The notes under the pieces are model-generated. The model did no database searches. It worked only from the letters and a program-made list of their open reading frames with translations, and was not told where the DNA came from. Made by a program: the position numbers and the translations under genes. From Corynebacterium sp. (GTDB lineage: Bacteria > Actinomycetota > Actinomycetes > Mycobacteriales > Mycobacteriaceae): a stretch of 49,468 bases of DNA. Shown in pieces: positions 8,334-19,123 of the stretch (the stretch's first letter is position 1; each line of letters starts with the position of its first letter). The stretch lies in contig JAUMUD010000002.1 in assembly GCA_030530875.1 (NCBI GenBank), forward strand, positions 1 through 49,468, given 5' to 3'.

Positions 8334-9616
8334 TATCGGCCGGAGATAATGCCGCGGATGCGGTTTAGTAGCTCACGCACGGTGCCCTCATGGCCGCGGT
8401 TGGTTGGATGGTAGTACTGGCGGCCTCGGAGGGTGTCGGGCATGTACTGTTGGGCGACCACGCCCATAGGGTCATTGTGCGGGTAAATATAGCCCTGCGC
8501 ATTGCCGAGTTTCTTCGCGCCGGCATAGTGGCCATCGCGCAGATGCGGGGGCACGGTGCCGGACTTGCCCTGACGAACGTCCTGCAGGGCCGCGTCAATG
8601 CCCATAATAACCGCATTGGACTTTGGTGCCGTGGCCAGGTGAATGGTGGCTTGCGCAAGGTTAATGCGGGCTTCCGGCATGCCGATCATCTGAACGGCTT
8701 GCGCGGCGGCAACGGCCACTTGCAGGGCCTGAGGGTCCGCCATGCCGATATCCTCACTGGCGTGAATAACCAGGCGGCGGGCAATGAATCGTGGGTCCTC
8801 ACCGGCCTCAATCATGCGGGCAAGGTAGTGCAGGGCCGCATCCACATCCGAACCACGGATGGACTTGATAAAAGCACTGGTCACATCATAGTGCTGGTCG
8901 CCGTCCTTGTCATAGCGCACCAGGGCTTTATCAATGGCCTTTTCAATGGCATCAGTGGTGATGTGATGGGTGGAGTCCACGCTATTGGCCACGGCCTCAA
9001 GGTAGGTGAGGCAGCGGCGGGCATCGCCATCGGCCAGGCGGACTAGCTGTTCCTTGGCATCCTCATCAATGGTGTACTGCTTATCCAGGCCGCGCTCATC
9101 AGTCATGGCACGGTCAATAAGGGTTTCAATATTCTTCGTGGTCAGCGGCCGGGTTTGCAGCACCAGCGATCGGGACAGCAATGGCGCAACCACAGAGAAG
9201 CTTGGGTTTTCTGTAGTGGCAGCAACCAGAAGAATGGTGCGGTTTTCCACGGCGGCAAGCAGCGCATCCTGCTGGGTTTTCGAGAAGCGGTGAACCTCAT
9301 CAATAAAAAGCACGGTATGCTCATGAGACATTTCCGCATTATGAATCACATCGCGTACTTCCTTCACGCCACTATTAAGGGCGGAGAGCGCAATAAAGCG
9401 ATTATCCTGCGCAAGAAGATTAGCCAGGGTGGTTTTACCAGTACCCGGCGGACCATAAAGAATAACGGAAGAAACGCCCTGCCCATTAATGAGCTTACGC
9501 AAGGGTGAATCGGGGCCAAGGAGGTGCTCCTGCCCCACAACCTCATCGAGATTGCGGGGACGCATGCGCACCGCCAATGGGGCTTGGTGCGCAAAGAGAC
9601 TAGCCAAGGCGCTCAC
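8333..9616 (-). CDS. rarA: Replication-associated recombination AAA+ ATPase RarA/MgsA
   Basis: AAA+ ATPase of about 427 residues related to clamp-loader subunits and RuvB, acting at stalled replication forks. Visible are [17 protein letters not shown] near the N-terminus, Walker [10 protein letters not shown] (55-63), Walker [18 protein letters not shown], sensor ATTENPSF, and the C-terminal tetramerisation region ending in [15 protein letters not shown] and [11 protein letters not shown]. The open frame extends upstream to 9700 through unrelated sequence inside the preceding gene; GTG at 9616 gives the usual short N-terminus. With that start the gene overlaps the end of the kinase-like gene by 17 bases, implying co-transcription. 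No strong Shine-Dalgarno is visible, so the exact start is uncertain. Confidence 0.93.
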   Translation of the reverse strand: MSALASLFAHQAPLAVRMRPRNLDEVVGQEHLLGPDSPLRKLINGQGVSSVILYGPPGTGKTTLANLLAQDNRFIALSALNSGVKEVRDVIHNAEMSHEHTVLFIDEVHRFSKTQQDALLAAVENRTILLVAATTENPSFSVVAPLLSRSLVLQTRPLTTKNIETLIDRAMTDERGLDKQYTIDEDAKEQLVRLADGDARRCLTYLEAVANSVDSTHHITTDAIEKAIDKALVRYDKDGDQHYDVTSAFIKSIRGSDVDAALHYLARMIEAGEDPRFIARRLVIHASEDIGMADPQALQVAVAAAQAVQMIGMPEARINLAQATIHLATAPKSNAVIMGIDAALQDVRQGKSGTVPPHLRDGHYAGAKKLGNAQGYIYPHNDPMGVVAQQYMPDTLRGRQYYHPTNRGHEGTVRELLNRIRGIISGR

Positions 9617-10775
9617 ATACTTCTGCGGCGAACTGGGCGATTTCCTCAAAACGAGGGTCATTACCAGGGTTCTTATCAGCAGCGAAGCGGTGCAGCGCAC
9701 TGAAGGTTTCCAGCAGGTCTTGGCGCACCGGGTCGCTAATCTTGCCGATCACATTGAGGTCTTTATCGCGCAGATCCTCAGAATCGCTCAAACGAGCAAG
9801 AGAGCCGTAGTACAGGGTGGCCACACTGGAAAGCGCCCAGCCCACAAGGGCGGTAAGAATACGGGAGTTACGGCGCTCCTCATTAACCACATTTGGCCAG
9901 GCAGCCTTGATTTCCTCCACCCAGCACTGGATGAAAACATCCGTCTCCTGATTATCCAGCTGGTGGGTATTCAGGAACTGTGGGAAGCCAGCAATAACAC
10001 AGGCCACATCGAAGGTGACATCCCTAAAGCCCGCCCATTCATAGTCGAGGAACTGGGTGCGCTCAGAGAACATGATGTTATCGGGGCTTAAGTCAAATGG
10101 TGTAAAGGCACGGTGCTGGCCGGAGCTTAATCGACGCTGCGCATCAGCAGCCAAATCACGCACGGCATTAGGCAGGTGCACAGCCGTATTTTCCACCACA
10201 GTGAGACCACCGGTAATGGAGCTAAGAAGTACCTTATCGCGAGCAATAACGAGCTCAGCGTGGTCAGGGTACGCATCAATCATGCGGCGGAGCAGGATAT
10301 TAAACTGCTGCTCCTTGGATGCCGTGGAGGCGTGCATGCGGCCAAGGGCATGGCCAAGGTTACGGATAATCTGCAGGCGGGATTCCTCATCGCCACTGGC
10401 CAGCAGTTCCGCAAAAGTCTTCCCCTCACCAGAGTCGGTGATGATTAAAATACGGGTTTTCACATCATAGGCCAGAAGGACAGGACCAGGTCGTGAATCC
10501 TCCGCCATGGAATTTGTGAATTGGTAGGCAACAATCTCACGCAGGAGTGCTGCATCATCAAAGGGGTCACCGGTTTCCGGGACGTACTTGATGATAATCG
10601 AGCGATGTGGAAAGACCGGGCTTTGGTTCACCTTAGCCCGGACCACCACCGCAGCCCCAGACCCGGAGAGTACTTCTGGTTCACGGAGGCTAAAATGCGC
10701 CTCCCCAACACCAAAGCGATTCTGCAATAGTGCTGCAGCATAGGAGACAATTCGGCTATCAAGCACGCCGTCCAT
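9600..10775 (-). CDS. APH/choline-kinase-fold phosphotransferase-like protein
   Basis: A 391-residue protein with a protein-kinase-like small-molecule phosphotransferase fold. Lys63 in IIIKYV would bind ATP. The catalytic loop reads [10 protein letters not shown], keeping Asp228 and Asn233 but with Phe in place of the usual His of H-x-D, and DYEW supplies the metal-binding Asp244. The substrate is unknown. It is unlikely to be an antibiotic-resistance enzyme given its place in a housekeeping cluster between aspS and rarA. GGAGGT lies six bases ahead of ATG 10775. The gene begins 33 bases after aspS and runs into rarA, so all three may form one transcript. Confidence 0.75.
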   Translation of the reverse strand: MDGVLDSRIVSYAAALLQNRFGVGEAHFSLREPEVLSGSGAAVVVRAKVNQSPVFPHRSIIIKYVPETGDPFDDAALLREIVAYQFTNSMAEDSRPGPVLLAYDVKTRILIITDSGEGKTFAELLASGDEESRLQIIRNLGHALGRMHASTASKEQQFNILLRRMIDAYPDHAELVIARDKVLLSSITGGLTVVENTAVHLPNAVRDLAADAQRRLSSGQHRAFTPFDLSPDNIMFSERTQFLDYEWAGFRDVTFDVACVIAGFPQFLNTHQLDNQETDVFIQCWVEEIKAAWPNVVNEERRNSRILTALVGWALSSVATLYYGSLARLSDSEDLRDKDLNVIGKISDPVRQDLLETFSALHRFAADKNPGNDPRFEEIAQFAAEVCERLG

Positions 10776-10808
10776 TTTTACCTCCGGGTATAGGGTTTAT
10801 ATCTTTAT

Positions 10809-12593
10809 TTAGCCCTGCTGAGTATTCTGCTTGGGCTTAGCATCCACACCGGCTTCCTTACGCTGCTCTGCGGTGATAGGTGCTGGGGCGTCGGTCAGTG
10901 GGTCAACACCACCGCCGGACTTCGGGAAGGCAATGACGTCGCGGATGGACTCAAAGCCAGCGAGCAGGGAGACAACACGGTCCCAACCAAAGGCGATGCC
11001 GCCGTGTGGTGGGGCACCGTACTTGAAGGCATCAAGCAGGAAGCCGAACTTCTCCTGGGCCTCTTCCTCACCAATGCCCATGACCTTGAATACACGCTCC
11101 TGAACGTCACGGCGGTGGATACGGATAGAACCGCCACCAATCTCATTGCCGTTACAGACCATGTCATAGGCATAGGACAGTGCGGAAGCTGGGTCCTGGT
11201 CGAAGGTGTCCATGCACTCAGGCTTAGGGCTAGTGAATGCATGGTGCACAGCGGTCCACTTGGAGTGACCCAGAGCCACATCGCCGGAGGCCTTGGCCTC
11301 AGCAGCAGGTTCGAACATTGGGGCGTCGGTGACCCAGGTAAATGCCCAATCGCCGTCCTTGATAAGGCCGAGCTTCTTAGCAATCTCACCACGGGCAGCA
11401 CCCAGCAGTGCGCGGGAGCTCTTCACATCGCCAGCGGCGAAGAAGATGCAGTCGCCTGGCTTAGCACCAACATGGGCGGCGATACCTGCGCGCTCCTCAT
11501 CGGTGATGTTCTTAGCCACTGGACCAGCCAGTTCGCCATCTTCACCAACGAGAATATAAGCAAGACCCTTAGCGCCGCGCTGCTTTGCCCACTCCTGCCA
11601 TGCATCAAGCTGACGACGAGGCTGGCTTGCGCCACCCTCCATCACAACTGCGCCGACATAGTCGTTCTGGAAGACGCGGAAGGTGGTGTTCTTGAAGAAC
11701 TCGGTGCACTCCACAATCTTGATATCGAAGCGCAGGTCTGGCTTATCGGAGCCATAGAGACGCATAGCCTCGTTATAGGTGATGCGTGGGAATGGGGTTG
11801 GAAGGTCCACACCAATCAAAGCCCAGAGTTCCTTGGCAATAGCCTCACCCAGAGCAATGACATCCTCCTGGTCCACGAAGCTCATCTCAATATCGAGCTG
11901 GGTGAACTCAGGCTGACGGTCAGCACGGAAGTCCTCATCGCGGTAGCAGCGAGCAATCTGGTAGTAGCGCTCCATGCCAGCCACCATCAAAAGCTGCTTG
12001 AAGAGCTGTGGGGACTGTGGCAGAGCGTACCAGGAACCTGGACGCAGACGTGCAGGAACGAGGAAGTCGCGGGCACCCTCAGGGGTGGAGCGAGTCAAGG
12101 TTGGAGTCTCGATTTCGACAAAGTCATGCTCGGCCAGAACCTTGCGGGCTGCCTGGTTAGCCTTGGAGCGAAGACGCAGAGCATTAGCCTGAGCGTCACG
12201 GCGCAGGTCCAGGTAGCGAAACTTCAGACGAGCCTCTTCACCGACCTCATCATTGCCCTCAATCTGGAATGGGAGAGCAGCAGACTCGTTGAGGATTTCA
12301 AGATCAGTAACATTGACTTCAATCTCACCGGAGGCAAGATTTGGGTTCTCGGAACCTTCTGGGCGAGCCTCAACCACACCGGTCACCTTCAGGCAGAACT
12401 CGCTGCGCAGGTGGTGGGCCTTCTCAGCCACATCGCTATTACGGAAGACAACCTGGGCGATACCGGAACGGTCACGCAGGTCAATAAAGATCACACCACC
12501 ATGGTCACGGCGGCGAGCCACCCAACCGGTCAGGGTAACAGTCTGACCAGCAAGGTCTTTGCGGAGTTCACCCGCAAGATGTGTACGTAACAC
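10809..12593 (-). CDS. aspS: Aspartyl-tRNA synthetase
   Basis: Bacterial-type class IIb aspartyl-tRNA synthetase, 594 residues. The N-terminal OB fold that reads the anticodon includes [19 protein letters not shown]. The core has [11 protein letters not shown] and the motif 2 region [19 protein letters not shown], the bacterial GAD insertion lies in the middle, and motif 3 near the C-terminus reads GIAFGWDR. Actinobacterial AspRS may also charge tRNA-Asn where no AsnRS exists; the sequence alone does not decide this here. Start GTG 12593 is preceded by GGAAGGA at suitable spacing. hisS lies 47 bases upstream in the same orientation. Confidence 0.98.
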   Translation of the reverse strand: MLRTHLAGELRKDLAGQTVTLTGWVARRRDHGGVIFIDLRDRSGIAQVVFRNSDVAEKAHHLRSEFCLKVTGVVEARPEGSENPNLASGEIEVNVTDLEILNESAALPFQIEGNDEVGEEARLKFRYLDLRRDAQANALRLRSKANQAARKVLAEHDFVEIETPTLTRSTPEGARDFLVPARLRPGSWYALPQSPQLFKQLLMVAGMERYYQIARCYRDEDFRADRQPEFTQLDIEMSFVDQEDVIALGEAIAKELWALIGVDLPTPFPRITYNEAMRLYGSDKPDLRFDIKIVECTEFFKNTTFRVFQNDYVGAVVMEGGASQPRRQLDAWQEWAKQRGAKGLAYILVGEDGELAGPVAKNITDEERAGIAAHVGAKPGDCIFFAAGDVKSSRALLGAARGEIAKKLGLIKDGDWAFTWVTDAPMFEPAAEAKASGDVALGHSKWTAVHHAFTSPKPECMDTFDQDPASALSYAYDMVCNGNEIGGGSIRIHRRDVQERVFKVMGIGEEEAQEKFGFLLDAFKYGAPPHGGIAFGWDRVVSLLAGFESIRDVIAFPKSGGGVDPLTDAPAPITAEQRKEAGVDAKPKQNTQQG

Positions 12594-12640
12594 TGAAGTT
12601 TTTTCCTTCCAATAATTGAGTCGAGAATAATTCAGTTGAA

Positions 12641-13891
12641 TTAGAGGCGAATGTGGTTGAGAACCTCATTCAAGGCTACCTCAACTTGGGTTCCGTCTCG
12701 AAGATCCTTGAGGGCAACACTGCCCTTTTCAAGCTCAGTTTCACCAACAACCAAGGCGTACTTGGCACCAGCCCTATCGGCACCCTTCATAGCACCCTTG
12801 AGGCCACGACCACCATAGGACATATCGGCACGAATACCGCTGGCACGCAGGTCATCAATAATGGCAGCCACAGCACGGGAAGCAGCAGCACCCATTGGCA
12901 CACCATAGACATCCACGCGGGAGCCATCGGTAACCGAGATACCCTCAGTTTCCAGGGCGAGCAGAGTACGGTCCACACCCAGGCCATAACCAATACCGGA
13001 CAGGTCCTGACCACCAAGCTGGTGCATCAAACCGTCATAGCGGCCACCGCCACCAATACCGGACTGGGCACCAAGCCCATCGTGAACGAACTCAAAACAG
13101 GTCTTGGTGTAGTAGTCAAGGCCACGGACCATACGTGGATTAATCACATATTCCACGCCCAGGTCATCAAGGATGCCAGTGACAGTTTCAAAGTGCTCCT
13201 GGCATTCAGGCGAGAGGTGATCGAGCATCAGTGGCGCATCAGCGGTCATTTCCTTGACTTCTTCGCGCTTATCATCAAGCACACGCAGTGGGTTAATGGT
13301 GGCACGGTGCTTGGTTTCCTCATCCAGCGGAAGCTTAAAGAGGAATTCCTGCAGCTTTTCACGATAAGCCGGACGGCAGGTGGAATCACCAAGAGAGGTA
13401 ATTTCCAAACGCTGGCCCTCAAGACCAAGGCTGCGGAAGCTACGGTCAGCCAGTGCAATAACCTCAGCATCGAGAGCCGGGTCATCCACACCAATGGCCT
13501 CAACACCAACCTGCTGGAGCTGGCGGTAACGGCCAGCCTGTGGGCGCTCATAGCGGAAGAATGGACCAGCATAATTGAGCTTTACTGGCAGCTGGCCACG
13601 GTCAAGATTGTGCTCAATCACAGCACGCATCACACCAGCCGTGCCTTCAGGGCGAAGGGTCACGGAGCGTTCACCACGGTCGGCGAAGGTGTACATTTCC
13701 TTGGTCACCACATCGGTGGACTCACCAACACCGCGGGCAAAGAGATTCGTGTCCTCAAAAATAGGAAGCTCGATATGCTCATAGCCTGCGAGTTGTGCCT
13801 GGCGCATGAAGTTATTGCGCACGGCAAGGAAGGCTGCAGATGATGGTGGGACGTAGTCGGGCACACCCCTAGGTGCTGAGAAACTTTTCAC
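12641..13891 (-). CDS. hisS: Histidyl-tRNA synthetase
   Basis: Class II histidyl-tRNA synthetase of 416 residues, with motif 1 near [11 protein letters not shown], motif 2 with [13 protein letters not shown] and [13 protein letters not shown], the histidine-specific [12 protein letters not shown], and a C-terminal anticodon-binding domain. It starts at GTG 13891, 14 bases after the hydrolase gene, with no obvious Shine-Dalgarno, so it is probably co-expressed with that gene. The hydrolase-hisS pairing is conserved in actinobacteria. Confidence 0.98.
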   Translation of the reverse strand: MKSFSAPRGVPDYVPPSSAAFLAVRNNFMRQAQLAGYEHIELPIFEDTNLFARGVGESTDVVTKEMYTFADRGERSVTLRPEGTAGVMRAVIEHNLDRGQLPVKLNYAGPFFRYERPQAGRYRQLQQVGVEAIGVDDPALDAEVIALADRSFRSLGLEGQRLEITSLGDSTCRPAYREKLQEFLFKLPLDEETKHRATINPLRVLDDKREEVKEMTADAPLMLDHLSPECQEHFETVTGILDDLGVEYVINPRMVRGLDYYTKTCFEFVHDGLGAQSGIGGGGRYDGLMHQLGGQDLSGIGYGLGVDRTLLALETEGISVTDGSRVDVYGVPMGAAASRAVAAIIDDLRASGIRADMSYGGRGLKGAMKGADRAGAKYALVVGETELEKGSVALKDLRDGTQVEVALNEVLNHIRL

Positions 13892-13905
13892 GTTAAACCA
13901 CTATA

Positions 13906-14565
13906 TCAAACTGTTTGGGTGATCTGGCCAGGATTTAGCAGGAATGGATTATTCATTCGCTCATGACGCAAGGTCGAACCCTCACCATGGCCCGGCAAGA
14001 TAGTCAGCGTATCCGGAAGCGCAAATTCGCCCCCGCGCTGAAGCTTGGTCAGACTCTCCACCATTTCCTCCGGGGTCGAGCATGGCAAATCGGTACGGCC
14101 CACTGTCCCCTGGAAGAGCACATCGCCGGTAAAGGCATAGGAATCAGTCACAAGCAGCATGGATCCATGCGTATGTCCTGGGCAATGATAGAGCTTAAAG
14201 TCCATAAATTCCCCGGAGTTTGGCAAATAATCTAGCCTAGCGACGTCCGCCAGCACCAGCCTTGGCACATCCGGGAATGCCTCCGCGCTCTCTGGTCGAA
14301 TGCCCTTCATCGGGTCTTCAAGCAGGTACGCATCTTCCTTGGAGACATAGAGCGGGATATTCCAGGTATCGGAGAGTTCGGCCGCATCATAGGAGTGATC
14401 CAGGTGGCCGTGGCTAAGAATAATAGCGCTTGGTTTGATATTGGCAGTGGTAGCAAGTTCATTAATCCACCGGGCTGCCCCTAGGCCCGGATCGATAATC
14501 ACACCATCTTCGCGAACATAACAATTTGTGGCAAAGGGCGCGAATTTATTCCTAAATAGCCTCAT
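13906..14565 (-). CDS. Metallo-beta-lactamase-fold hydrolase (glyoxalase II-like)
   Basis: A 219-residue MBL-fold enzyme with the binuclear metal signature SHGHLDH (His52, His54, Asp56, His57), a further His in CPGHTHGS and the LPGHGEGS element. Glyoxalase II-type members split thioesters such as S-lactoyl adducts; the substrate in an organism that uses mycothiol is not evident. No Shine-Dalgarno precedes ATG 14565. Instead TAGTAT ends six bases before the ATG on the minus strand, which fits a leaderless transcript. It heads the operon with hisS and is divergent from the cyclophilin gene. Confidence 0.88.
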   Translation of the reverse strand: MRLFRNKFAPFATNCYVREDGVIIDPGLGAARWINELATTANIKPSAIILSHGHLDHSYDAAELSDTWNIPLYVSKEDAYLLEDPMKGIRPESAEAFPDVPRLVLADVARLDYLPNSGEFMDFKLYHCPGHTHGSMLLVTDSYAFTGDVLFQGTVGRTDLPCSTPEEMVESLTKLQRGGEFALPDTLTILPGHGEGSTLRHERMNNPFLLNPGQITQTV

Positions 14566-14580
14566 GTCTATATACTACTA
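14566..14580 (-). promoter_or_regulatory. Candidate leaderless promoter of the MBL hydrolase-hisS operon
   Basis: TAGTAT on the minus strand lies six bases upstream of ATG 14565, where a -10 box must be if transcription begins at the ATG. The -35 is not convincing. Confidence 0.35.
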
Positions 14581-14621
14581 TGTTGAAAGATAGAATTTTC
14601 CGTCTAGATAAATGAGGTTCC

Positions 14622-15479
14622 ATGTCCTCCAATTCCAATCAGGAGCGCCGCAAGGAAGCGATGAATAAGCTCTCCTCCGAGCTCAAAGCACGTAAGCGCG
14701 CAGAGAAGGCAAAGCCACTGAGCATTGTTGCTGGTGTCTTGATTCCTATTGTTGTTATCTGTGGTCTGATTTACTGGGCTGTGCATCCACATCACCAGGA
14801 CACCACTGATACTGCTGCTGATGACACCACTGCCACCAGCACCGCTGATACCAACTATCAGCCAATCAAGACCAGCCGCGATACCCCACTGGCTGATACC
14901 GTGACCTGTACCTATACTGATGCGGGCACTGCTGCTAAGGCTGTGGATAAGCCTCAGACGGATAATGTCTCCACCCAGGGCAAGGTCACTGTTACCCTGC
15001 ACACCAACCAGGGTGATATCCCAATGGAACTTGACCGTTCCCTCTCCCCTTGTACTGTCAATGCCATCACCCACCTGGCTCAGGCTGGCTACTATAACGA
15101 CACTGTCTGCCACCGTCTGACCACCTCTGGCATCTATGTTCTGCAGTGCGGCGACCCATCCGGCAATGGTACTGGCGGCCCAGGCTTCCAGTTCGCCAAT
15201 GAGTTCCCAACTGATTCCTATAGTGACACCACTACCCCAGTTCTCTATACCCGTGGCACCATCGCTATGGCTAACTCCGGCCAGGACACCAACGGTTCCC
15301 AGTTCTTCCTGAACTACCAGGACTCCCCACTGCCACCGAACTACACCTACTTCGGTAATATCACCGATGATGGCCTCCAGGTTCTGGACAAGATTGCTGC
15401 CAATGGTGTTGCTAATGGCGCTTCTGATGGCGCTCCAGCACAGGAAGTTCGTATCGAATCCGCTACTGTTGAGAGCTAA
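14622..15479 (+). CDS. Membrane-anchored cyclophilin-type peptidyl-prolyl isomerase
   Basis: A 285-residue protein with a charged cytoplasmic N-terminus rich in Lys/Arg, one membrane helix at about 34-54 (PLSIVAGVLIPIVVICGLIYW), a Thr/Asp-rich linker, then a cyclophilin domain from about residue 120. Domain signatures are VTLHTNQGDIPMEL, FLNYQDS and TRGTIAMANSGQDTNGSQFF. It probably assists folding of exported proteins on the outer face of the membrane. The gene faces away from the hydrolase-hisS operon and lies upstream of convergent rel, the ppiB-like position in mycobacteria. ATG 14622 has GAGG a few bases upstream. A strong terminator follows. Confidence 0.93.
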   Translation: MSSNSNQERRKEAMNKLSSELKARKRAEKAKPLSIVAGVLIPIVVICGLIYWAVHPHHQDTTDTAADDTTATSTADTNYQPIKTSRDTPLADTVTCTYTDAGTAAKAVDKPQTDNVSTQGKVTVTLHTNQGDIPMELDRSLSPCTVNAITHLAQAGYYNDTVCHRLTTSGIYVLQCGDPSGNGTGGPGFQFANEFPTDSYSDTTTPVLYTRGTIAMANSGQDTNGSQFFLNYQDSPLPPNYTYFGNITDDGLQVLDKIAANGVANGASDGAPAQEVRIESATVES

Positions 15480-15513
15480 TTCGAGCTCTTAAGAAGTTCC
15501 TAAAAAATTCTCA

Positions 15514-15540
15514 GCCGCCCTTTTGCAGGGCGGCTTTTTT
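15514..15540 (+). terminator. Rho-independent terminator after the cyclophilin gene
   Basis: GCCGCCC (15514-15520) pairs with GGGCGGC (15528-15534), followed by six T. Confidence 0.92.
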
Positions 15541-15751
15541 GTGGTTTAGTTAACAGAATTGATGGTAGATCTTCCAATTAACCTGGTGTAATGTATGAGT
15601 GTATGGAATCCCGCTGTGGGTTCCTCAGCCTTTTTTAAAGCAGTCACAGCCGGGTTTTGAAATGCCTACGTGCTTCTGTGAGTTGCATTTTCGAAAAATC
15701 TGGCTAATCTTATAAAAGACTAAAGAACCATCAACAGTAAAGGAAATGATG

Positions 15752-16102
15752 ATGAAATTCCGCAAGGCCCTCATTGCTAGCGCTACCGCCGCTGCTGTTT
15801 CCGTTGCCGGCCTCCACGCTCCTGCCATGGCTGATGAGGCTACCGTGGACTTCGGCGATACCATCGCTACCCAGACCGCTGGTGCTTCTGGCTCCTCCTC
15901 CATCGGCAACGCTGTTGCTTCTCCTTTTAAGGCTATCGCTCGTGGCCTCTTCGGTGAGGGTTACACCATGGAGTCCATCACCAAGCAGATCTCCAAGTGG
16001 GTCGCTCTTCTGACCTCTATTGCTTCCGTGTTCACCGCTATTGTGTCCATCTCCACCTCCGTGAACAAGCTGAGCACCACCCTGGCCAACCCAGGCAAGT
16101 AA
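15752..16102 (+). CDS. Small secreted helical protein of unknown function
   Basis: A 116-residue protein with a clear signal peptide (MKFRKALIAS start, cleavage after AMA at residue 27) and a mature part of about 89 residues. The mature part has a Gly/Ser/Ala-rich stretch followed by a predicted amphipathic/hydrophobic helix (WVALLTSIASVFTAIVSIST) and the tail NKLSTTLANPGK. No Cys in the mature protein. Codons are strongly biased to GCT, ACC and TCC, as in abundant proteins. Three ATG codons lie close together; the third (15752) is chosen because AAAGGA ends seven bases before it, while the first at 15746 almost touches it. The shape recalls small envelope-associated or pore-forming corynebacterial proteins, but no family is recognised. 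Monocistronic, with its own terminator. Confidence 0.78.
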   Translation: MKFRKALIASATAAAVSVAGLHAPAMADEATVDFGDTIATQTAGASGSSSIGNAVASPFKAIARGLFGEGYTMESITKQISKWVALLTSIASVFTAIVSISTSVNKLSTTLANPGK

Positions 16103-16145
16103 GACTAATTCCTAGTCACCTTTTGAGCGCCTGCGCTCATCATCA

Positions 16146-16172
16146 AACCGCCCTTCGGGGCGGTTTTCTTCT
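16146..16172 (+). terminator. Rho-independent terminator after the small secreted protein
   Basis: AACCGCCC pairs with GGGCGGTT around TTCG, followed by TTCTTCTTT. A smaller hairpin, GAGCGCCTGCGCTC, precedes it at about 16124-16137. Confidence 0.9.
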
Positions 16173-16200
16173 TTCCTCGCGTTGCTCGGAAAGAAGAAAA
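16164..16200. repeat. 13-bp perfect inverted repeat overlapping the terminator T-tract
   Basis: TTTTCTTCTTTCC (16164-16176) and GGAAAGAAGAAAA (16188-16200) with an 11-base loop. The left arm is also the T-rich tail of the preceding terminator. Confidence 0.85.
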
Positions 16201-16221
16201 CTGGCCAGAGGGTGGACGTAG

Positions 16222-16265
16222 ATATGAAAAGAAGGGCAACTCCTTATGGAGCTGCCCTTTTCGTC
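16222..16265 (-). terminator. Terminator after rel
   Basis: On the minus strand, AAGGGCAGCTCC, a four-base loop, then GGAGTTGCCCTT, followed by CTTTTC. It lies about 45 bases beyond the rel stop. Confidence 0.75.
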
Positions 16266-16307
16266 TATACGCCAAATGTGAGGCCAAAGAACTCTCTATG
16301 TACCTCA

Positions 16308-18569
16308 CTAGGTCGTCGTGATACGGTACACATCGAATACGCCTTCGATATTGCGCAGGTGGGTCATCAGCGAGCCCAGCTGCTTGATATCGGAGACCTC
16401 AAAGGTGAACTTGGCAATAGCCACATGGTCCGAGGCGGAGCGGGACTCCATGGCGACCACAGCCACCTTCTGCTCATTGATAACGCGGGTGAGTTCAAAG
16501 AGCAGGCCTTGGCGGTCCAGAGCCTCAATCTGAATGGTGGCCGAGAATACAGAACCAGAGGTCTCATTGGCCCAGGCCACATCAATGAGGCGCTGAGGCT
16601 CCTCATGGAGCTTTTCCGCATTGGTGCAGTCGGTGCGGTGCACAGAGACCCCGCCGCCGCGGGTGACAAAACCAAAGATTGGGTCGCCGGGGACTGGCTG
16701 ACAGCACTTGGCAATCTTCGCCAGCACATCGGGACTGCCCTGCACAAGAATTCCCGCACCATCACCGGTGGCCTTGGCCTTCGAGGCAACAAGTTCGGAC
16801 AGTGGCGTGCGATCGGCCAACTCATCGCGAGCCTCTTCCTGGTCACCGAAGTTCGCCATGAGGCGATTAGCCACGTGTTGCGCCGAAACTGAGCCCGCAC
16901 CAATGGCGGTATAAAGGGCATCCACATCGGCATAGTGGAGTTCCTGGGCCACAGCCTTCATGGACTGAGCATTAAAGAGGCGGTGCATTGGCAGGCCACC
17001 GCGCTGAATTTCCACAGCCAGCGCATCGCGACCGGCCTCAAGGGACTCCTCACGGCGCTCCTTGGCAAACCACTGACGGATCTTCGCCTTGGCGCGTGGG
17101 GAGACCACGAACTTCTGCCAGTCCTGACTTGGACCAGCGGTGGTGTCCTTGGAGGTGAAGATTTCCACCTTATCGCCACTCTTAAGCTTGGATTCGAGAG
17201 CAACGAGCTTGCCATTGACCTTCGCACCAATGCAGCGGTGACCAACCTCAGTGTGGACAGCATAGGCAAAGTCCACTGGGGTGGCATCAGTTGGCAGGGT
17301 CACCACATCACCCTTCGGGGTGAAGGTAAAGATTTCCTTGGAACCCAGGTCATAGCGCAGGGAGTCAAGGAACTCATTTGGATCGGCTGCTTCTTTCTGC
17401 CAGGCAAGCAGCTGACGCATCCAGGCCATCTGGTCAAGCTCTTCTTGCTTACCAGAATGATTACCCTTGGTTTCCTTATAACGCCAGTGCGCAGCAATGC
17501 CGAATTCCGCGTTATAGTGCATCTCATGGGTACGGACCTGAACCTCAAGAGGCTTAGCCCCTGGACCCATCACCGTGGTGTGCAGGGACTGGTAGACACC
17601 AAAACGTGGGGCCGAAATATAGTCCTTGAATCGACCAGGCATGGCCGAGAATACAGAGTGCACAGCACCAATGGCGCCATAGCAGTCCTTGACGGTATCC
17701 ACCAGAATACGGATACCCACAAGGTCAAAGATCTCATCGAAATCACGGCCGCGCACAATCATCTTCTGGTAAATCGACCAGTAGTGCTTTGGACGGCCCA
17801 TGACCTCAGCATCAATGGAATTGGCGCGCATGACCTTTTGTACCTCATCAATGACCTCACGCAGATACTTATCGCGTGAAGGGGCACGGTCAGCCACCAG
17901 GCGCACAATCTCCCCATACTTCTTCGGGTAGAGAATGGCGAAAGAAAGATCCTCAAGTTCCCACTTGACACTAGACATCCCCAGGCGGTGAGCCAACGGC
18001 GCAATAACCTCAAGGGTTTGGCGGGCCTTCAGGGCCTGCTTTTCTGGTGGGAGGAAGCGCATGGTGCGCATATTGTGCAGGCGGTCGGCCACCTTAATCA
18101 CGAGCACGCGCGGATCATGGGCCATGGCCACAATCATCTTACGGATCGTCTCAGCCTCAGCGGCAGCACCCAGGGCGACCTTGTCCAGTTTGGTGACACC
18201 GTCGACGAGCTGACGAACCTCAGCACCGAAATCGCGCTCGAGTTCCTCCAGGGAATAATCAGTATCCTCCACCGTATCGTGCAAAAGCGCAGCAACAATA
18301 GTGGTGGTATCCATGCCGATTTCGGCAGCAATAGTGGCCACAGCCAAAGGGTGAGTAATATATGGGTCGCCTGACTTGCGGTACACCCCATCATGGAGTT
18401 TCTCAGCAGTCTTATATGCACGCTGCATAAGGGCAACATCGGCCTTCGGATGGAAGGCGCGGTGGGTCTGAATCAGTGGATCAAGAACAGGGTCAATTTT
18501 CTGACGACCACCCGTCAAGCTACGAGCCAAACGAGCCGACATGCTGAGGTTATTCATATTCTCACCCAT
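16308..18569 (-). CDS. rel: Bifunctional (p)ppGpp synthetase/hydrolase
   Basis: Long RelA/SpoT homologue of 753 residues that makes and degrades the alarmone (p)ppGpp. The HD hydrolase is intact: His73 in [11 protein letters not shown] and HDTVED at 97-102. The synthetase domain follows with the [11 protein letters not shown] motif, then a TGS domain ([20 protein letters not shown]), a helical and zinc-finger region ([11 protein letters not shown]) and a C-terminal ACT domain. Both activities should therefore be present. The start at ATG 18569 has only a weak Shine-Dalgarno; ATG four codons later is an alternative. It is the last gene of the long minus-strand cluster, 25 bases after apt, the usual actinobacterial order. 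Confidence 0.97.
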   Translation of the reverse strand: MGENMNNLSMSARLARSLTGGRQKIDPVLDPLIQTHRAFHPKADVALMQRAYKTAEKLHDGVYRKSGDPYITHPLAVATIAAEIGMDTTTIVAALLHDTVEDTDYSLEELERDFGAEVRQLVDGVTKLDKVALGAAAEAETIRKMIVAMAHDPRVLVIKVADRLHNMRTMRFLPPEKQALKARQTLEVIAPLAHRLGMSSVKWELEDLSFAILYPKKYGEIVRLVADRAPSRDKYLREVIDEVQKVMRANSIDAEVMGRPKHYWSIYQKMIVRGRDFDEIFDLVGIRILVDTVKDCYGAIGAVHSVFSAMPGRFKDYISAPRFGVYQSLHTTVMGPGAKPLEVQVRTHEMHYNAEFGIAAHWRYKETKGNHSGKQEELDQMAWMRQLLAWQKEAADPNEFLDSLRYDLGSKEIFTFTPKGDVVTLPTDATPVDFAYAVHTEVGHRCIGAKVNGKLVALESKLKSGDKVEIFTSKDTTAGPSQDWQKFVVSPRAKAKIRQWFAKERREESLEAGRDALAVEIQRGGLPMHRLFNAQSMKAVAQELHYADVDALYTAIGAGSVSAQHVANRLMANFGDQEEARDELADRTPLSELVASKAKATGDGAGILVQGSPDVLAKIAKCCQPVPGDPIFGFVTRGGGVSVHRTDCTNAEKLHEEPQRLIDVAWANETSGSVFSATIQIEALDRQGLLFELTRVINEQKVAVVAMESRSASDHVAIAKFTFEVSDIKQLGSLMTHLRNIEGVFDVYRITTT

Positions 18570-18594
18570 CTAAGTAGGAAAAGAAACGGAGATA

Positions 18595-19110
18595 CTAGTT
18601 CTTCTCATTAACAACATAGAGTGGAGTGCCAGCCAGACGCTCACGGCCGCCGAGGTTCTTCACCTCAAGCACAACACCGTGACCCACAACCTGGCCACCA
18701 CAACGCTCAATAAGTTTGGATGCTGCAACTAGCGTACCACCTGTGGCCAGAACATCGTCGATAAGGACAACCTTCTTGCCATTGATGTCCATGCCATTGG
18801 CTGGAAGCTCCAGAGCTGCAGTACCGTACTCCAAAGAATACTCTTCGGTCACCACTGGTGGTGGCAGCTTACCCTTCTTACGGATAGCCAGAATACCCAC
18901 ACCGAGCTTATAGGCCACAGCTGAGCCCAGAAGGAAGCCACGAGCATCCAGACCACCGATCATATCGGCGCCCATCTCCTTAGCAGCCGCAGCCAAGTCA
19001 TCGACAACCTCATGGAAGGCTTCACCATCAGCCAACACAGGGGTGAGGTCCTCAAAGACGACGCCTGGTACCGGGAAATCCGGAACGTAGCGGATAAGTT
19101 TATTTAACAT
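18595..19110 (-). CDS. apt: Adenine phosphoribosyltransferase
   Basis: A 171-residue purine-salvage enzyme joining adenine to PRPP to make AMP. The PRPP loop [13 protein letters not shown] is at 115-127, and [16 protein letters not shown] and the flexible-loop region [12 protein letters not shown] are in place. The frame is open to 19311, but the extra 67 residues look like antisense of the preceding gene. ATG 19110 begins the family N-terminus [20 protein letters not shown] and has AGGAAAG just upstream. It lies 13 bases after the lipoprotein gene and 25 before rel. Confidence 0.96.
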   Translation of the reverse strand: MLNKLIRYVPDFPVPGVVFEDLTPVLADGEAFHEVVDDLAAAAKEMGADMIGGLDARGFLLGSAVAYKLGVGILAIRKKGKLPPPVVTEEYSLEYGTAALELPANGMDINGKKVVLIDDVLATGGTLVAASKLIERCGGQVVGHGVVLEVKNLGGRERLAGTPLYVVNEKN

Positions 19111-19123
19111 TGAACTTTCCTGT

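Noticed and set aside
11004-12590. 528-codon plus-strand ORF antisense to aspS
   Set aside because: Codon-bias shadow of aspS. The same applies to long antisense frames over hisS (12653-13843), secD (22065-23957), thrS (32197-34413) and the giant repeat gene (44656-46896).
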